The position numbers and the translations under genes were made by a program. From assembly GCF_014646235.1 (NCBI RefSeq), contig NZ_BMNB01000004.1, positions 186,001 through 250,000 of the forward strand: a stretch of DNA of 64,000 nucleotides. Reading direction: 5' to 3'. The notes under the pieces are model-generated. The model searched no databases, was not told where the DNA came from, and was given only the letters and a program-made list of their open reading frames with translations. Every line of letters begins with the position of its first letter. Within the stretch, counting starts at the first letter, position 1. The stretch is from Micromonospora sonchi (GTDB taxonomy: Bacteria > Actinomycetota > Actinomycetes > Mycobacteriales > Micromonosporaceae). Positions 24,953-33,752 of this stretch are shown piece after piece.

Positions 24953-25684
24953 ATGTCTCACGACCTCCCCGTCCCCCGTCAGGACGACCGCGCCGACGGC
25001 ACCAACGTCGTCGAGTGGGGCACTGAGAATGAGCAGTCGCCGGCCATCGGGCGGCTCCGTCGGGCTTTCTCCGGCCTCGGAGGCGATCACCGAGGGCCGC
25101 TGCTGCTGGCCGGGCTCGGCGCCTTGGCGGCCCTGGTCTCGCTGCTCGGCGAGTGGGTGACGGTCACGCTCCCCGCCAGCGAGGGCGACGGGGGCACACC
25201 GGTCGAGATACCCAGCAGTGTGTCCGAGGTCGGCGGGCTGGCCGTCGGCTACGTGGTCGGGATCCTCATGCTGGCAGCCGTGGTCGCGCTCGCGCTGCGC
25301 GGCACCGCCGTCGTGCGAGTCAACGCCCGGGTGGCCGGCCTTGCCCTGGCCGCGGGCCTGCTCGCGGTGCTGACGGCGACTGCGGTCACGCTCGACGACA
25401 GCCGGCGGATCCCGTTCTACTCCGCCGCGGACGGCTTCAAGATCGAGCAGGGGCGGGGGCTGGTGATGGCCTTCGCTGCCGTCCTGCTCTTCGCCGCCGC
25501 GCTCGCCCGAGCCGTTCCGCAGCCGGCCGGGTCGGCCGCCGAGCCGGAAGGGCGCCCGCGCCGTAGTCGTTTCGGCCCAGATGGCGCGGAGCCGGACGAG
25601 CAACGCCCGTCGGCCGATATCACCGTCACGCCGACCGTGCCCTTCGCCCGGGAGGCACCACCCCGTCCGGGTTCGATCGGCTGA
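24953..25684 (+). CDS. Hypothetical membrane protein with four helices
   Basis: A 243-residue protein with a hydrophilic N-terminus (about 1-45), four hydrophobic segments (about 47-66, 95-118, 125-142, 168-186) and a charged, arginine/proline-rich tail with VTPTVPFAREAPPRPGSIG. The loop between helices one and two (SEGDGGTPVEIPSSVSEVG) is probably outside. No family is recognised. ATG 24953 has GAGGAGAGG upstream at a good distance; GTG 24950 is possible. It lies between osmC (divergent) and HAD hydrolases. Confidence 0.6.
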   Translation: MSHDLPVPRQDDRADGTNVVEWGTENEQSPAIGRLRRAFSGLGGDHRGPLLLAGLGALAALVSLLGEWVTVTLPASEGDGGTPVEIPSSVSEVGGLAVGYVVGILMLAAVVALALRGTAVVRVNARVAGLALAAGLLAVLTATAVTLDDSRRIPFYSAADGFKIEQGRGLVMAFAAVLLFAAALARAVPQPAGSAAEPEGRPRRSRFGPDGAEPDEQRPSADITVTPTVPFAREAPPRPGSIG

Positions 25685-25838
25685 GCGCACCTGCGATCCG
25701 TCGTCCGTTGGCACCCGATTCGCCGGGAAGTCATGGTTGCGACCCGTTCCGCGAGATACGGTTGCTGCCCGCCGTCACGCCGGTCACCCACCCATGACCG
25801 TACGGCTGGCCGCTACGGCGGCGGGCGAAGGAGGAACG

Positions 25839-26660
25839 TTGACCCGCCCCGGCCTGCCCAAGCTGATCGCCACCGACCTTGACGGAACGCTCGTACGCAG
25901 CGACGACACCGTCTCGGCGTACACTCACGCGGTTCTCGACCGGGTCCGCGCCGCCGGGATCCCGGTGGTCGGCGCGACCGGTCGCGGTCCCCGACTGACC
26001 GAACTGACCCGCAACGACATCCGTGCCGCGGACTTCCTGGTGATGGCCGGCGGCGGCCGGGTCGTCGACCAGAGCGACCCGGCCGGGCCGGTGGTGTTGC
26101 GTGACGAGCGCCTCTCCAGCGAGGTGCTGGCCACGCTGCTGACCAACCTGGAGGCGGCGGTTGGTCCCCTGACGGTGATGGTCGAGGCGTCCGATGAGCA
26201 CGACGCCCCGCTCTGGGGCGACCACCACCCGGCCTGGCCCTACCAGGACCAGTTCGAGGTACGCACCCGCGACGAGTGCCTCGCCGGCGATGTGATCAAG
26301 GCGTTCGCCCGGACCGCCGACCATCACGTGGACGAGCTGCTGGCGGTCGCCCGGGAGATCGTTCCGCCGCACCTCGCCACGCTCACCCAGGCCGGCCTGG
26401 GCTTCATCGAGATCTGCCCGCCGGGGACGGACAAGGCGACCGGGCTGAGCGTGGTGGCGCAGCGTCTCGGCGTCGACCCGGCCGAGGTGCTGGTCTTCGG
26501 TGACATGCCGAACGACCTGCCGATGTTCGAGTGGGCCGGCTGGAGCCGGGTGGCGGTCGCGAACGCCCATCCGGTGCTGCGGACCTCCGCCGACGAGATC
26601 ACCCTGCGCAACGACGACGACGGGGTGGCGATCTATCTGGACCGGCTACTGTCCAGGTGA
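25839..26660 (+). CDS. Cof-type HAD-family phosphatase (first of two)
   Basis: A 273-residue HAD hydrolase of the Cof/YbjI class. Motif I is IATDLDGTLVRSDD, motif II VVGATGRG, and the late motifs are DKATGLSVVAQRLGVDPAEVLVFGDMPNDLPMFEWAG with its GDxxND. These enzymes dephosphorylate sugar phosphates or flavin/pyridoxal nucleotides; the substrate is unknown. TTG 25839 is chosen because AAGGAGG lies 4 bases upstream; an ATG at 25794 is in frame but lacks such a site. Its stop overlaps the next gene's start (TGATG). Confidence 0.85.
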   Translation: MTRPGLPKLIATDLDGTLVRSDDTVSAYTHAVLDRVRAAGIPVVGATGRGPRLTELTRNDIRAADFLVMAGGGRVVDQSDPAGPVVLRDERLSSEVLATLLTNLEAAVGPLTVMVEASDEHDAPLWGDHHPAWPYQDQFEVRTRDECLAGDVIKAFARTADHHVDELLAVAREIVPPHLATLTQAGLGFIEICPPGTDKATGLSVVAQRLGVDPAEVLVFGDMPNDLPMFEWAGWSRVAVANAHPVLRTSADEITLRNDDDGVAIYLDRLLSR

Positions 26661-27475
26661 TGGAGGCAACGCCAGGTCTGATCGCCAGCGACATCGACGG
26701 CACGCTGCTCCGCGACGACCGTACGCTCAGCGCACACACCGCGGCCGTGCTGGCCCGGATCTCCGCCCGGGGCACGCCGGTCGTGCTGGTCACCGGCCGG
26801 CCGATCCGCTGGCTCCGACTCGTCTACGACCAGCTCGCCGAGCCGCTGCCGGCGATCTGCGCCAACGGAGCGGTGGTTTACGACCCGGTCAACGACGAGG
26901 TGCTGCGGGCCGACCCGCTGGCCCCGGAGCTGCTCGCCGAGGTGGCCCGCCGGCTGCGCGCCGAGGTGCCCGAGGTGAGCCTCGCGGTGGAGATCCTCGA
27001 CAGCAGGCAGATGCGGCACGAGACGCACTACCCACTGCGCTGGGACGCCGACGCCACGGCGATCCGGGTGGTGGAGACCCCCGAGGAACTGCTCTCGATG
27101 CCGGCGGTGAAGCTGCTGGCCCGAGCCGAGGGGCACCGGGATCCGGACCGGTTCACCCAGTTGATCGCCGGTGCCCTCGCCGGACTGGCCGAGGCCACCC
27201 ACTCCTCGCACTCGGGCCTGGTGGAGATCTCGGCGGCCGGCGTGACCAAGGCGGCCGGGCTGGCCTGGTACTGCCGTCGGATCGGGATCGCGGCGACCGA
27301 CGTGCTGGCCTTCGGCGACATGCCGAACGACGTACCGATGCTGACCTGGGCGGGCCGGGCGGTGGCGGTGGCCAACGCGCACCCCGCCGTGCTGGCCGTC
27401 GCCGATGAGGTCACCTCGGCGAACTCCACCGACGGGGTGGCCGCGTACCTGGAGAAGGTCTTCGGAGCGGACTGA
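26660..27475 (+). CDS. Cof-type HAD-family phosphatase (second)
   Basis: A 271-residue HAD hydrolase: IASDIDGTLLRDDRTLS (motif I), VVLVTGRPIRWLR (motif II), the cap region and TKAAGLAWYCRRIGIAATDVLAFGDMPNDVPMLTWAG (motifs III and IV). It is a tandem paralogue of the preceding gene, overlapping it by one base in TGATG, so translation is coupled. The pair likely arose by duplication and may act on different phosphate esters. The final part EVTSANSTDGVAAYLEKVF is usual for the family. It ends 72 bases before the convergent bpa gene. Confidence 0.88.
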   Translation: MEATPGLIASDIDGTLLRDDRTLSAHTAAVLARISARGTPVVLVTGRPIRWLRLVYDQLAEPLPAICANGAVVYDPVNDEVLRADPLAPELLAEVARRLRAEVPEVSLAVEILDSRQMRHETHYPLRWDADATAIRVVETPEELLSMPAVKLLARAEGHRDPDRFTQLIAGALAGLAEATHSSHSGLVEISAAGVTKAAGLAWYCRRIGIAATDVLAFGDMPNDVPMLTWAGRAVAVANAHPAVLAVADEVTSANSTDGVAAYLEKVFGAD

Positions 27476-27547
27476 GTCGGCCGCCGGACCGCGCGGCCGG
27501 CCATCGCCGGGCCACGCGGTCGCGGTCGATCGAGCGGGGACGCGCGG

Positions 27548-28141
27548 TCAGAGGTACTGGCCGGTGCTGTGGCCCTCGCCACCGGGCTGCCCGAGGCCGG
27601 GCATCCCCGGCAGCGCCGCCCCGCCCGGCCCGCTGGGCAGCGCCTGCCGGCCGGACCGCATCTGCTCGAGCTGCACACGGGCCGCCATCTGCTGGGCGAC
27701 GAGGGCGGCCTGGATGCCGTGGAACAGCCCCTCCAGCCAGCCGACGAGCTGGGCATGGGCGATCCGCAGTTCGCCCTCGCTGGGCGCCTGGTCCTCGCTG
27801 AACGGCAGGGAGATCCGTTCGAGCTCCTCGCGCAGCTCGGGAGCCAGCCCTTCCTTCAGCTCGACGATCGACCGCTGATGGATCTCGCGCATCCGGTGCC
27901 GGCTGGCGTCGTCCAGCGGGGCGGCCTTGACCTCCTCCAGCAGTTGCTTGATCATGCTGCCGATCCGCATGACCTTGGCCGGTTGCTCGACCAGGCGGGA
28001 CGGATCCTCACCCGGTCCGTCGTCGGTGTGCATCGTGCCGACCGGTCGGCCGTCCGGCCCGACCACCACCACCGTGCCGTGGTGCCCGGTGCCGTCCCGG
28101 CCGGGCTCGTCGTCTTGTCCAGCGGAGCGTGCTTCGGTCAT
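27548..28141 (-). CDS. bpa: Bacterial proteasome activator
   Basis: A 197-residue protein of the Bpa (DUF2587) family. A glycine/aspartate-rich N-terminus leads to a helical core: PAKVMRIGSMIKQLLEEVKAAPLDDASRHRMREIHQRSIVELKEGLAPELREELERISLPF is strongly conserved, followed by LVGWLEGLFHGIQAALVAQQMAARVQLEQMR. The C-terminus ends GQYL, the hydrophobic-Tyr-X tail that docks into the 20S proteasome and opens its gate without ATP. ATG 28141 is chosen for a TAAAGA element 8 bases upstream; ATG 28150 is an alternative. The core 20S genes are not in this window. Confidence 0.92.
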   Translation of the reverse strand: MTEARSAGQDDEPGRDGTGHHGTVVVVGPDGRPVGTMHTDDGPGEDPSRLVEQPAKVMRIGSMIKQLLEEVKAAPLDDASRHRMREIHQRSIVELKEGLAPELREELERISLPFSEDQAPSEGELRIAHAQLVGWLEGLFHGIQAALVAQQMAARVQLEQMRSGRQALPSGPGGAALPGMPGLGQPGGEGHSTGQYL

Positions 28142-28204
28142 GGCATCCATCTTTACCCAGCGGACTTGCTCGGTGCCCGCCGGCCCGCCTCCCGCGAAGC
28201 GCGC

Positions 28205-28210
28205 TACCGT
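28205..28210 (+). promoter_or_regulatory. Leaderless-type -10 element for the esterase gene
   Basis: TACCGT, 6 bases, then ATG 28217; divergent from bpa. Confidence 0.45.
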
Positions 28211-28216
28211 CGGCCG

Positions 28217-29044
28217 ATGCCACTCGATCCCCGCGCCGTGCTGACCCGGCCGGCTCCCGAGCCGGAGGTGACCGTCGCCTACGGCGAACATCCCGACCAG
28301 ATCGCCGACCTGCGGCGGCCCGCCGGCGAGGGCCCGCCCCGGCCTCTGTTGATCGTGGTGCACGGTGGGTTCTGGCGGGTCGAGTACGACCGGCGGCACA
28401 CCGGCCCGCTGGCCGCCGCGCTGGCGGCGCTCGGGCACCCGGTCGCTCAACTGGAGTATCGCCGGACCGGGCAGCCCGGCGGCGGCTGGCCGGGCACGCT
28501 CAGTGACGTGGAGGCCGGGGTGGCGGCCCTGCCACGGTTGGCCGCCGCCGCCCTGCCCGGCCAGGTCGCGCCGGCACGGGCGATCCTGGTCGGCCACTCG
28601 GCCGGTGGGCATCTCGCGCTGTACGCGTCGGCGCGGGCGCCGGACGTCGTCGGCGGAGTGCTCGCCCTCGCTCCGGTCGCCGACCTGGCCGAGGCGTACC
28701 GGCTGGACCTGGACGACGGTGCGGTGGCCGCGTTGCTGGGCGGCGGGCCCGCCGAGGTGCCCGAGCGGTACGCGGAGGCCGACCCTGGCGCACTGACATC
28801 ACTCCCACCACGGACCGTGGTGATACACGGCACTCTGGATCAACAGGTTCCGGTCGGCCTGAGCCGCGCGTACGTTGCCGCAGCTCAGGCGGCGGGTGCC
28901 GATATGCGCCTTGTCGAGCTTCCGGAATGCGAGCATTTCGGGCTTATCGACCCGGAGGGGGCGGCCTGGCCCAAGATAACCGGCGCATTGCGGTCGCTAT
29001 TCGAACGATCAGCAGCCATTGACGCAGCGTCGCCGAGCAGGTAG
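28217..29044 (+). CDS. Alpha/beta hydrolase, esterase or kynurenine-formamidase-like
   Basis: A 275-residue alpha/beta hydrolase of the BD-FAE/esterase D class. The oxyanion motif is VHGGFW, the nucleophile elbow is LVGHSAGGHLAL, the acid lies in VIHGTLDQQVP and the histidine in ECEHFGLIDP. HGGFW rather than HGGG is seen in kynurenine formamidases. It has no signal peptide. The leaderless -10 at 28205 supports the ATG. It is transcribed away from bpa and is followed by an orphan binding protein gene. Confidence 0.8.
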   Translation: MPLDPRAVLTRPAPEPEVTVAYGEHPDQIADLRRPAGEGPPRPLLIVVHGGFWRVEYDRRHTGPLAAALAALGHPVAQLEYRRTGQPGGGWPGTLSDVEAGVAALPRLAAAALPGQVAPARAILVGHSAGGHLALYASARAPDVVGGVLALAPVADLAEAYRLDLDDGAVAALLGGGPAEVPERYAEADPGALTSLPPRTVVIHGTLDQQVPVGLSRAYVAAAQAAGADMRLVELPECEHFGLIDPEGAAWPKITGALRSLFERSAAIDAASPSR

Positions 29045-29094
29045 AACGCCGAAGGAGCGAGAGGCCACCCGACGAGGCACTTGAAGGGAACCCG

Positions 29095-30294
29095 GTGTCG
29101 CAGATGAACCGCAGGCAGGCACTTCAGCTGCTGGCCGCACTCGGCGCGGGGGGATTCGTCGCCGGATGCGGCTCCGACACCAAAAAGAACGACATCGACA
29201 CCGTCGAGCCGGTCAAGATCGGCCTGATCGCTCCGCAGTCGGGTCCCGGCAAGTTCATCGGCGACGAGCTCAACAACGGCTTCCAGCTGTACCTGGAACT
29301 CAACGACAAAAGCCTCGGCGGCCACCCGGCCAGTCTGCTCGTGGCGGACGAGGGAAACAGCGCCAAGAGCGGCCAGGCAGCCGCCGAAGGGCTGCTCAAG
29401 CAGGGTGTGCTCGCCCTGACCGGGGTCGCCAGCTCGTCGACCATGCTCGCCATCCGGGACGTCGTCGAGCAGGCCCGAGTCCCACTGATCGGTTCGAACG
29501 CGTCGCCCACCAGCCTGCAGAGCGTCGTCTACATCTGGCGTACGTCGTACGTGCTCGACGAGGCGGGCCGAGCGCTCGGCCGCTACCTCAAGGACGAGCT
29601 GGGCCGAAGCGACCGGGTCGCGATCATCCTGCCGGAGGCGGCCGTCGGTGCCGAGGACGTGCTGCGCGGCTTCCGCCAGGAATTCGGCGAGTCCGACCCG
29701 CGCATCGCCGACCCCGTGACCTGGACGTCCAACAGCCCGAGCCCGAGCAAGACCGCCTACGTCTCCGACATCGACCGGGCGCTTCGCCGTAATCCCACGG
29801 TGGTCTTCTGCTTCTACTCCGGCACGGCGGCGGCCGCCTTCGTCATGCAGCTGCGCGACGCCGGATTCCGGGGCACCATCTACGCGCCCGGCTTCCTCAC
29901 CGAGGGCCCGGTGCTGGAGAGCATCCGACCATCGGGCGACGCGCTGGGCATCCGCACGGTGCTGAACTACTCCGCCGACCTCAACAACGCGGCGAATCGG
30001 CGGTTCGCCTCGGCGTACCGCAAGAAGCACAACGTCTCGCCGACGACGTACGCAATGGCCTCGTACGACGCGGCGGACGTGCTCGACCAGGCGATCCGCC
30101 TCGCCGGCCCGACACCCACGCCGCAGCAGGTCAACCTCGGGCTGGGCCGGATCGGCCAGATCGACAGCCCGCGCGGCGTGTGGCAGTTCAACCAGCCGCG
30201 CACCCCGCAGCAGAAGTGGTACCTGCGCGAGGTGCAACGTGACGGTCAGGTGCTGTCGAACGTGCTGGTCAACGAGCTGGCCACGCTCGGCTGA
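29095..30294 (+). CDS. ABC-type substrate-binding lipoprotein, amino-acid/amide type
   Basis: A 399-residue periplasmic-binding-type protein. The N-terminus MSQMNRRQALQLLAALGAGGFVAGCG has a twin-arginine-like NRRQAL and a lipobox (FVAGC), so it is a lipoprotein, possibly exported by Tat. The binding fold matches the branched-chain amino acid/urea family: KIGLIAPQSGPGKFIGDELNNGFQLYLEL, GVASSSTMLAIRDVVEQARVPLIGSNASPTSL and RTSYVLDEAGRALGRYL. No permease or ATPase is adjacent, so it works with a transporter elsewhere or as a sensor. GTG 29095 is used. Confidence 0.85.
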   Translation: MSQMNRRQALQLLAALGAGGFVAGCGSDTKKNDIDTVEPVKIGLIAPQSGPGKFIGDELNNGFQLYLELNDKSLGGHPASLLVADEGNSAKSGQAAAEGLLKQGVLALTGVASSSTMLAIRDVVEQARVPLIGSNASPTSLQSVVYIWRTSYVLDEAGRALGRYLKDELGRSDRVAIILPEAAVGAEDVLRGFRQEFGESDPRIADPVTWTSNSPSPSKTAYVSDIDRALRRNPTVVFCFYSGTAAAAFVMQLRDAGFRGTIYAPGFLTEGPVLESIRPSGDALGIRTVLNYSADLNNAANRRFASAYRKKHNVSPTTYAMASYDAADVLDQAIRLAGPTPTPQQVNLGLGRIGQIDSPRGVWQFNQPRTPQQKWYLREVQRDGQVLSNVLVNELATLG

Positions 30295-30313
30295 CGGGGC
30301 GCGGGCGGGGGGC

Positions 30314-31138
30314 TCAGTGCCGCAGCTCGGCGATGCAGCACTTCACGCTGCCGCCGCCCTTCTTGAGTTCGGTCAGTTCCACCGGCACCGGCGTGTAGCC
30401 GGCCGTCTCGAGCCGGCTGGCCAGCCGGGTCGCCTCGCTGTTGAGCATGACGTTGGCGCCGTCGCTGACCAGGTTCAGGCCGAAGGCGAGGGCGTCGTCG
30501 GCGTCCGCGAGCACCGCGTCCGGAAAGAGCTGGGCGAGCACTTTCTGGCTGGCCGCAGAGAACGCCCCCGGGTAGTAGACGATGTTCGCGTCGTCGATCG
30601 AGGCGAGCGCCACGTCCAGGTGGTAGAAACGCGGATCGACCAGCCGCAGTGAGACCACCGGCCGACCCAGCGCCTCCTGCGCCTCCGCGTGCGCGGGCAG
30701 CTCGGTGCGGAACCCGTACCCGGCCAGAATCAGCCCGCCGTGCGCCTCCGGGAGGTACGCGAAGTCGCCCTCGCCCTCGTTCGTCTCGTTCGGCGCGATG
30801 AACCGCCAGCCCTGCGACTCGTAGAAGGCCCGGTGCGCCGCCGCCTCGGCGGTCCGCTGGTGGTGCTTGAACCGCGCGCCGTAGACCGTCCCGTCCACTG
30901 TGAACGCGCCGTTGGCGGCGTAGACCATGTCGGGCAGCCCGGGCTCGGGGGCCAGCAGCTGGACCTCATGACCGAGGCCGAGCAGGGTTTCCCGCAGGCG
31001 ATCCCACTGCTTGACCGCCAGCTCCGGGTCGACCGGGGCGGTCACGTCCATCCACGGGTTGATCGCGTACTCGACCGCGAAGTGCCGGGGCGCGCACATG
31101 AGGTATGTCCGCTTTCGCGGCACTCGTTGCTGTTCCAC
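30314..31138 (-). CDS. ddaH: Dimethylarginine dimethylaminohydrolase (dimethylargininase)
   Basis: A 274-residue guanidine-modifying enzyme. RTYLMCAPRHFAVEYAINPWMD, DMVYAANGAFTVDG, ETNEGEGDFAYL and RFYHLDVALASIDDANIVYYPGAF are typical of DDAH, and the end GGGSVKCCIAELRH holds the nucleophilic cysteine. It hydrolyses methylated arginine to citrulline, or acts on another guanidine. GTG 31138 is chosen because TACTCT lies 8 bases upstream; GTG 31144 is possible. It is divergent from an Lrp regulator, a pairing seen in actinobacterial arginine catabolism. Confidence 0.9.
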   Translation of the reverse strand: MEQQRVPRKRTYLMCAPRHFAVEYAINPWMDVTAPVDPELAVKQWDRLRETLLGLGHEVQLLAPEPGLPDMVYAANGAFTVDGTVYGARFKHHQRTAEAAAHRAFYESQGWRFIAPNETNEGEGDFAYLPEAHGGLILAGYGFRTELPAHAEAQEALGRPVVSLRLVDPRFYHLDVALASIDDANIVYYPGAFSAASQKVLAQLFPDAVLADADDALAFGLNLVSDGANVMLNSEATRLASRLETAGYTPVPVELTELKKGGGSVKCCIAELRH

Positions 31139-31146
31139 GGTCACCA

Positions 31147-31152
31147 AGAGTA
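31147..31152 (-). promoter_or_regulatory. Leaderless-type -10 element for ddaH
   Basis: Minus strand TACTCT, 8 bases, then GTG 31138. Confidence 0.5.
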
Positions 31153-31165
31153 GGTAGGGTGGAAC

Positions 31166-31210
31166 TTCCGGAACAGCCAAAAACATTGCTTATCTGAGGC
31201 GGAACATTGC
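31166..31210. promoter_or_regulatory. Candidate Lrp control region between ddaH and the regulator
   Basis: A TTCCGGAA palindrome (31166-31173) is followed by two direct copies of AACATTGC at 31182-31189 and 31203-31210, 21 bases apart, the second overlapping the regulator's start codon. Regular spacing of two helix turns suits an Lrp-type octamer controlling both divergent genes. Confidence 0.45.
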
Positions 31211-31665
31211 AGATTGACGCCGTAGACCAGCGAATCATTGCGCTGCTAGTCGCAGACGCCCGCGCATCGTACGCGGACATCGGCATTCGGGTGTCACTCT
31301 CCGCGCCGGCTGTCAAGCGACGGGTCGATCGCCTACGGGCGGCCGGGGTGATCCGGGGATTCACCACGATCGTCGATCCGGCGGCGGTCGGCTGGACCAC
31401 CGAGGCGTTCGTCGAGCTGTTCTGCGCCGGCCGGACCACCCCGGCGCAGATCGGCGCGGCCGTCCGGCGGCACCCGGAGGTGGTCGGCGCCTACACCGTT
31501 TCCGGGGAGGCCGACGCGCTGGTGCACCTGCGCGCCGCCGACATCGCCCACCTCGAGGAGGCGTTGGAGCGGCTGCGGGCGGAGACGTTCGTGACCTCCT
31601 CCCGGAGCACCATCGTGCTCTCCCGGCTGGTCGAGTCTCCCGGCGTCGGCCCGTCCACCCGCTGA
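31207..31665 (+). CDS. Lrp/AsnC-family transcriptional regulator
   Basis: A 152-residue regulator. The N-terminal winged helix-turn-helix (IDAVDQRIIALLVADARASYADIGIRVSLSAPAVKRRVDRLRAAGVIRGF) is followed by the effector-binding RAM/ACT domain (VDPAAVGWTTEAFVELFC to VGAYTVSGEADALVHLRAADIAHLEEALERL). Lrp proteins form octamers and sense amino acids. It probably responds to arginine or a derivative and regulates the divergent ddaH. TTG 31207 is the only sensible start; GAGGCGG lies about 5 bases ahead. Confidence 0.9.
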   Translation: MQIDAVDQRIIALLVADARASYADIGIRVSLSAPAVKRRVDRLRAAGVIRGFTTIVDPAAVGWTTEAFVELFCAGRTTPAQIGAAVRRHPEVVGAYTVSGEADALVHLRAADIAHLEEALERLRAETFVTSSRSTIVLSRLVESPGVGPSTR

Positions 31666-31715
31666 CCCAGATGCCGGGCGGGAACCGGATGCGCGGTGGC
31701 CGCGTCGAACCAGCC

Positions 31716-33635
31716 ATGAGACGGGGAACCAAGTTCGCAGCGGCCGGCGGAGCGCTGGTGGCGGTCGTCCTGCTCGCCTCCAACGCTCCGGTCCCCACAC
31801 CGTCCGAACGCGGCAGCGCCGGATCGTCGATGGTGCCGGTCAGCCTTGCCTACTTCGACTCCTGCGCCGACGCCCTCACCGAACTGCGCGCGGCGGCCAC
31901 CGCAGCGGTCGGCCCCTACGGTTTCACCGATGAGGACACGCTCCTCGGCGACCGGGCGGCACTCAGCGCCGATTCGAGCGCACGCACCTTCGCCGACGCC
32001 CAGAACAAAGCCGGCCCGGCCCCCGGGGCACACCACTCGACGACGAACAACCACGAGACCGGCGTGGACGAGCCCGACCTGGTCAAGACCGACGGCCGGC
32101 GGATCGTCACGGCCACCGCTGGAATGCTGCGGGTCGTCGACCCGGTCGACCGTCGGCTCATCGGGAAACTCGACCTCACCGGTGGCCGGGAGGAGTTGCG
32201 CTGGGCCGAGCACCCGCTCCTGCTGCTCGGTGACCGTGCGCTGGTGCTGGCCGAGGATGCGCTGGGCCCGGCCGACGGCTTCCGGTCCATCCGGCGGGTC
32301 GGTGCCACCCGCCTGTTGCTGGTCGATCTGACCGGCGCGCCCCGGGTGCTCGGTACGTACCGGATCCAGGGCAGCGTCGTCGACGCCCGCCTGACCGGCG
32401 GCACCGCCCGGGTGGTGGTCCGCGCGGGCACCCGCCTGGACTTCCCGCTCGACGTCGAGGGCAGCGACCGGGTCCGGACCGAACGCAACCGCAGGGTGAT
32501 CGCCCGAGCCGGCGTCGAGGCCTGGTTGCCGGAGTACGAGTGGACGGCCGCCGGTGAGCGGCACACCGGGCGGGTCGGCTGCGACCGGCTCAGCCGCCCG
32601 AAGCGGATGACCGGCTCATCCACACTCACCGTGCTCAGCTTCGACCTCACCGCCGACCGGCTCGGCGACGGCGACCCGGTCGGCGTCGTGGCCGACGCCG
32701 ACACCGTCTACGGGACGGCGACCAGCCTCTACCTGGCCGGCCAGCGACCGATGCCGATGACCCTGGCGTCCCGCGGGCGGCCGTCGCCGGCCGACCAGGT
32801 CACCGAGATCTACCAGTTCGACACCGGCACGCCCGGCCCTCCCCGGTTTCTGGCCGCCGGCTCCGTGCCGGGCTGGCTGATCAACCAGTACGCCCTCTCC
32901 GAATGGGACGGCCACCTGCGGGTGGCCACCACCACCGGTGACCTGTGGGGCGAGGGCCGGACCTCCGAGTCCGCCGTGCGGGTGCTGCGCCGCGAGGGCT
33001 CGGCGCTGGTGCCGACCGGGATGGTGGGCGGGCTGGGCCGGGGCGAGCGGATCTATTCGGTGCGCTACCTCGGGCCGGTCGCGTACGTGGTCACCTTCCG
33101 GCAGACCGACCCGCTCTACTCCCTCGACCTGGCCGACCCGGCCGCGCCCAGGGTCACCGGCGAGCTGAAGATCACCGGCTACTCGGCGTACCTGCATCCG
33201 CTGCCCGACGCACGGCTGCTCGGGGTGGGTCAGGAGGCCAACCTGGACGGGCGGACCGAGGGCGTACAGGTGTCCCTCTTCGACGTCCGCGATCCGGCCC
33301 GGCCGACCCGGCTGGACCAGTGGCACCTGCCCCGCGCCTGGTCCAGGGCCGAACACGATCCACACGCCTTCCTGTACTGGCCGGACACCGGCCTGCTGGC
33401 GATACCCGTCAATGACGGCGTCCGGCTGCTGCGCGTCACCGGCGACACGATCAGCGAGATCGGCGAGGTGACCCACCCCGCCGTACGGCAGGACGGTGGC
33501 GACCAGTCGACGTGGTCACCGCCGGTGCGCCGGTCGCTGATGATCGGTGACGTGCTCTGGACCGTCTCCGAGGCTGGCCTACGGGCCACCGATCCGACCA
33601 CGGCGCGAAGCCTGAGCTGGATCGCCAACACCTGA
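31716..33635 (+). CDS. Secreted beta-propeller domain protein
   Basis: A 639-residue exported protein. MRRGTKFAAAGGALVAVVLLASNAP is a signal peptide; cleavage is likely after the hydrophobic stretch. The family hallmark HHSTTNNHETGVDEPDLVKTDGRRIVTAT is present near residue 100, then repeated blades with DP and LDLTG turns. It matches the C-terminal beta-propeller family (Beta_propel). The function is unknown. Paired cysteines near residues 40 and 270 may be oxidised outside. ATG 31716 is chosen for the signal peptide; ATG 31671 would add 15 residues. It follows the Lrp gene by 50 bases. Confidence 0.78.
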   Translation: MRRGTKFAAAGGALVAVVLLASNAPVPTPSERGSAGSSMVPVSLAYFDSCADALTELRAAATAAVGPYGFTDEDTLLGDRAALSADSSARTFADAQNKAGPAPGAHHSTTNNHETGVDEPDLVKTDGRRIVTATAGMLRVVDPVDRRLIGKLDLTGGREELRWAEHPLLLLGDRALVLAEDALGPADGFRSIRRVGATRLLLVDLTGAPRVLGTYRIQGSVVDARLTGGTARVVVRAGTRLDFPLDVEGSDRVRTERNRRVIARAGVEAWLPEYEWTAAGERHTGRVGCDRLSRPKRMTGSSTLTVLSFDLTADRLGDGDPVGVVADADTVYGTATSLYLAGQRPMPMTLASRGRPSPADQVTEIYQFDTGTPGPPRFLAAGSVPGWLINQYALSEWDGHLRVATTTGDLWGEGRTSESAVRVLRREGSALVPTGMVGGLGRGERIYSVRYLGPVAYVVTFRQTDPLYSLDLADPAAPRVTGELKITGYSAYLHPLPDARLLGVGQEANLDGRTEGVQVSLFDVRDPARPTRLDQWHLPRAWSRAEHDPHAFLYWPDTGLLAIPVNDGVRLLRVTGDTISEIGEVTHPAVRQDGGDQSTWSPPVRRSLMIGDVLWTVSEAGLRATDPTTARSLSWIANT

Positions 33636-33666
33636 CCTTCCTCCTCCCGTGGGTGGGGCCCGGTTT

Positions 33667-33741
33667 CGTCGGGGTTTCCGGGCCCCACCCGCCCCGTCGG
33701 GGTTTCCGGCACCGCCCGCCCTGACCGTCGGGGTTTCCCGG
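33667..33741 (+). repeat. Three-unit direct repeat with about 30-bp period
   Basis: CGTCGGGGTTTCCGG occurs at 33667 and 33695 and as CGTCGGGGTTTCCCGG at 33726; the second and third copies are each followed by GCACCGCCCGCC. It lies after the beta-propeller gene and before the oxidoreductase promoter. Confidence 0.7.
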
Positions 33742-33752
33742 CACCGCCCGCC

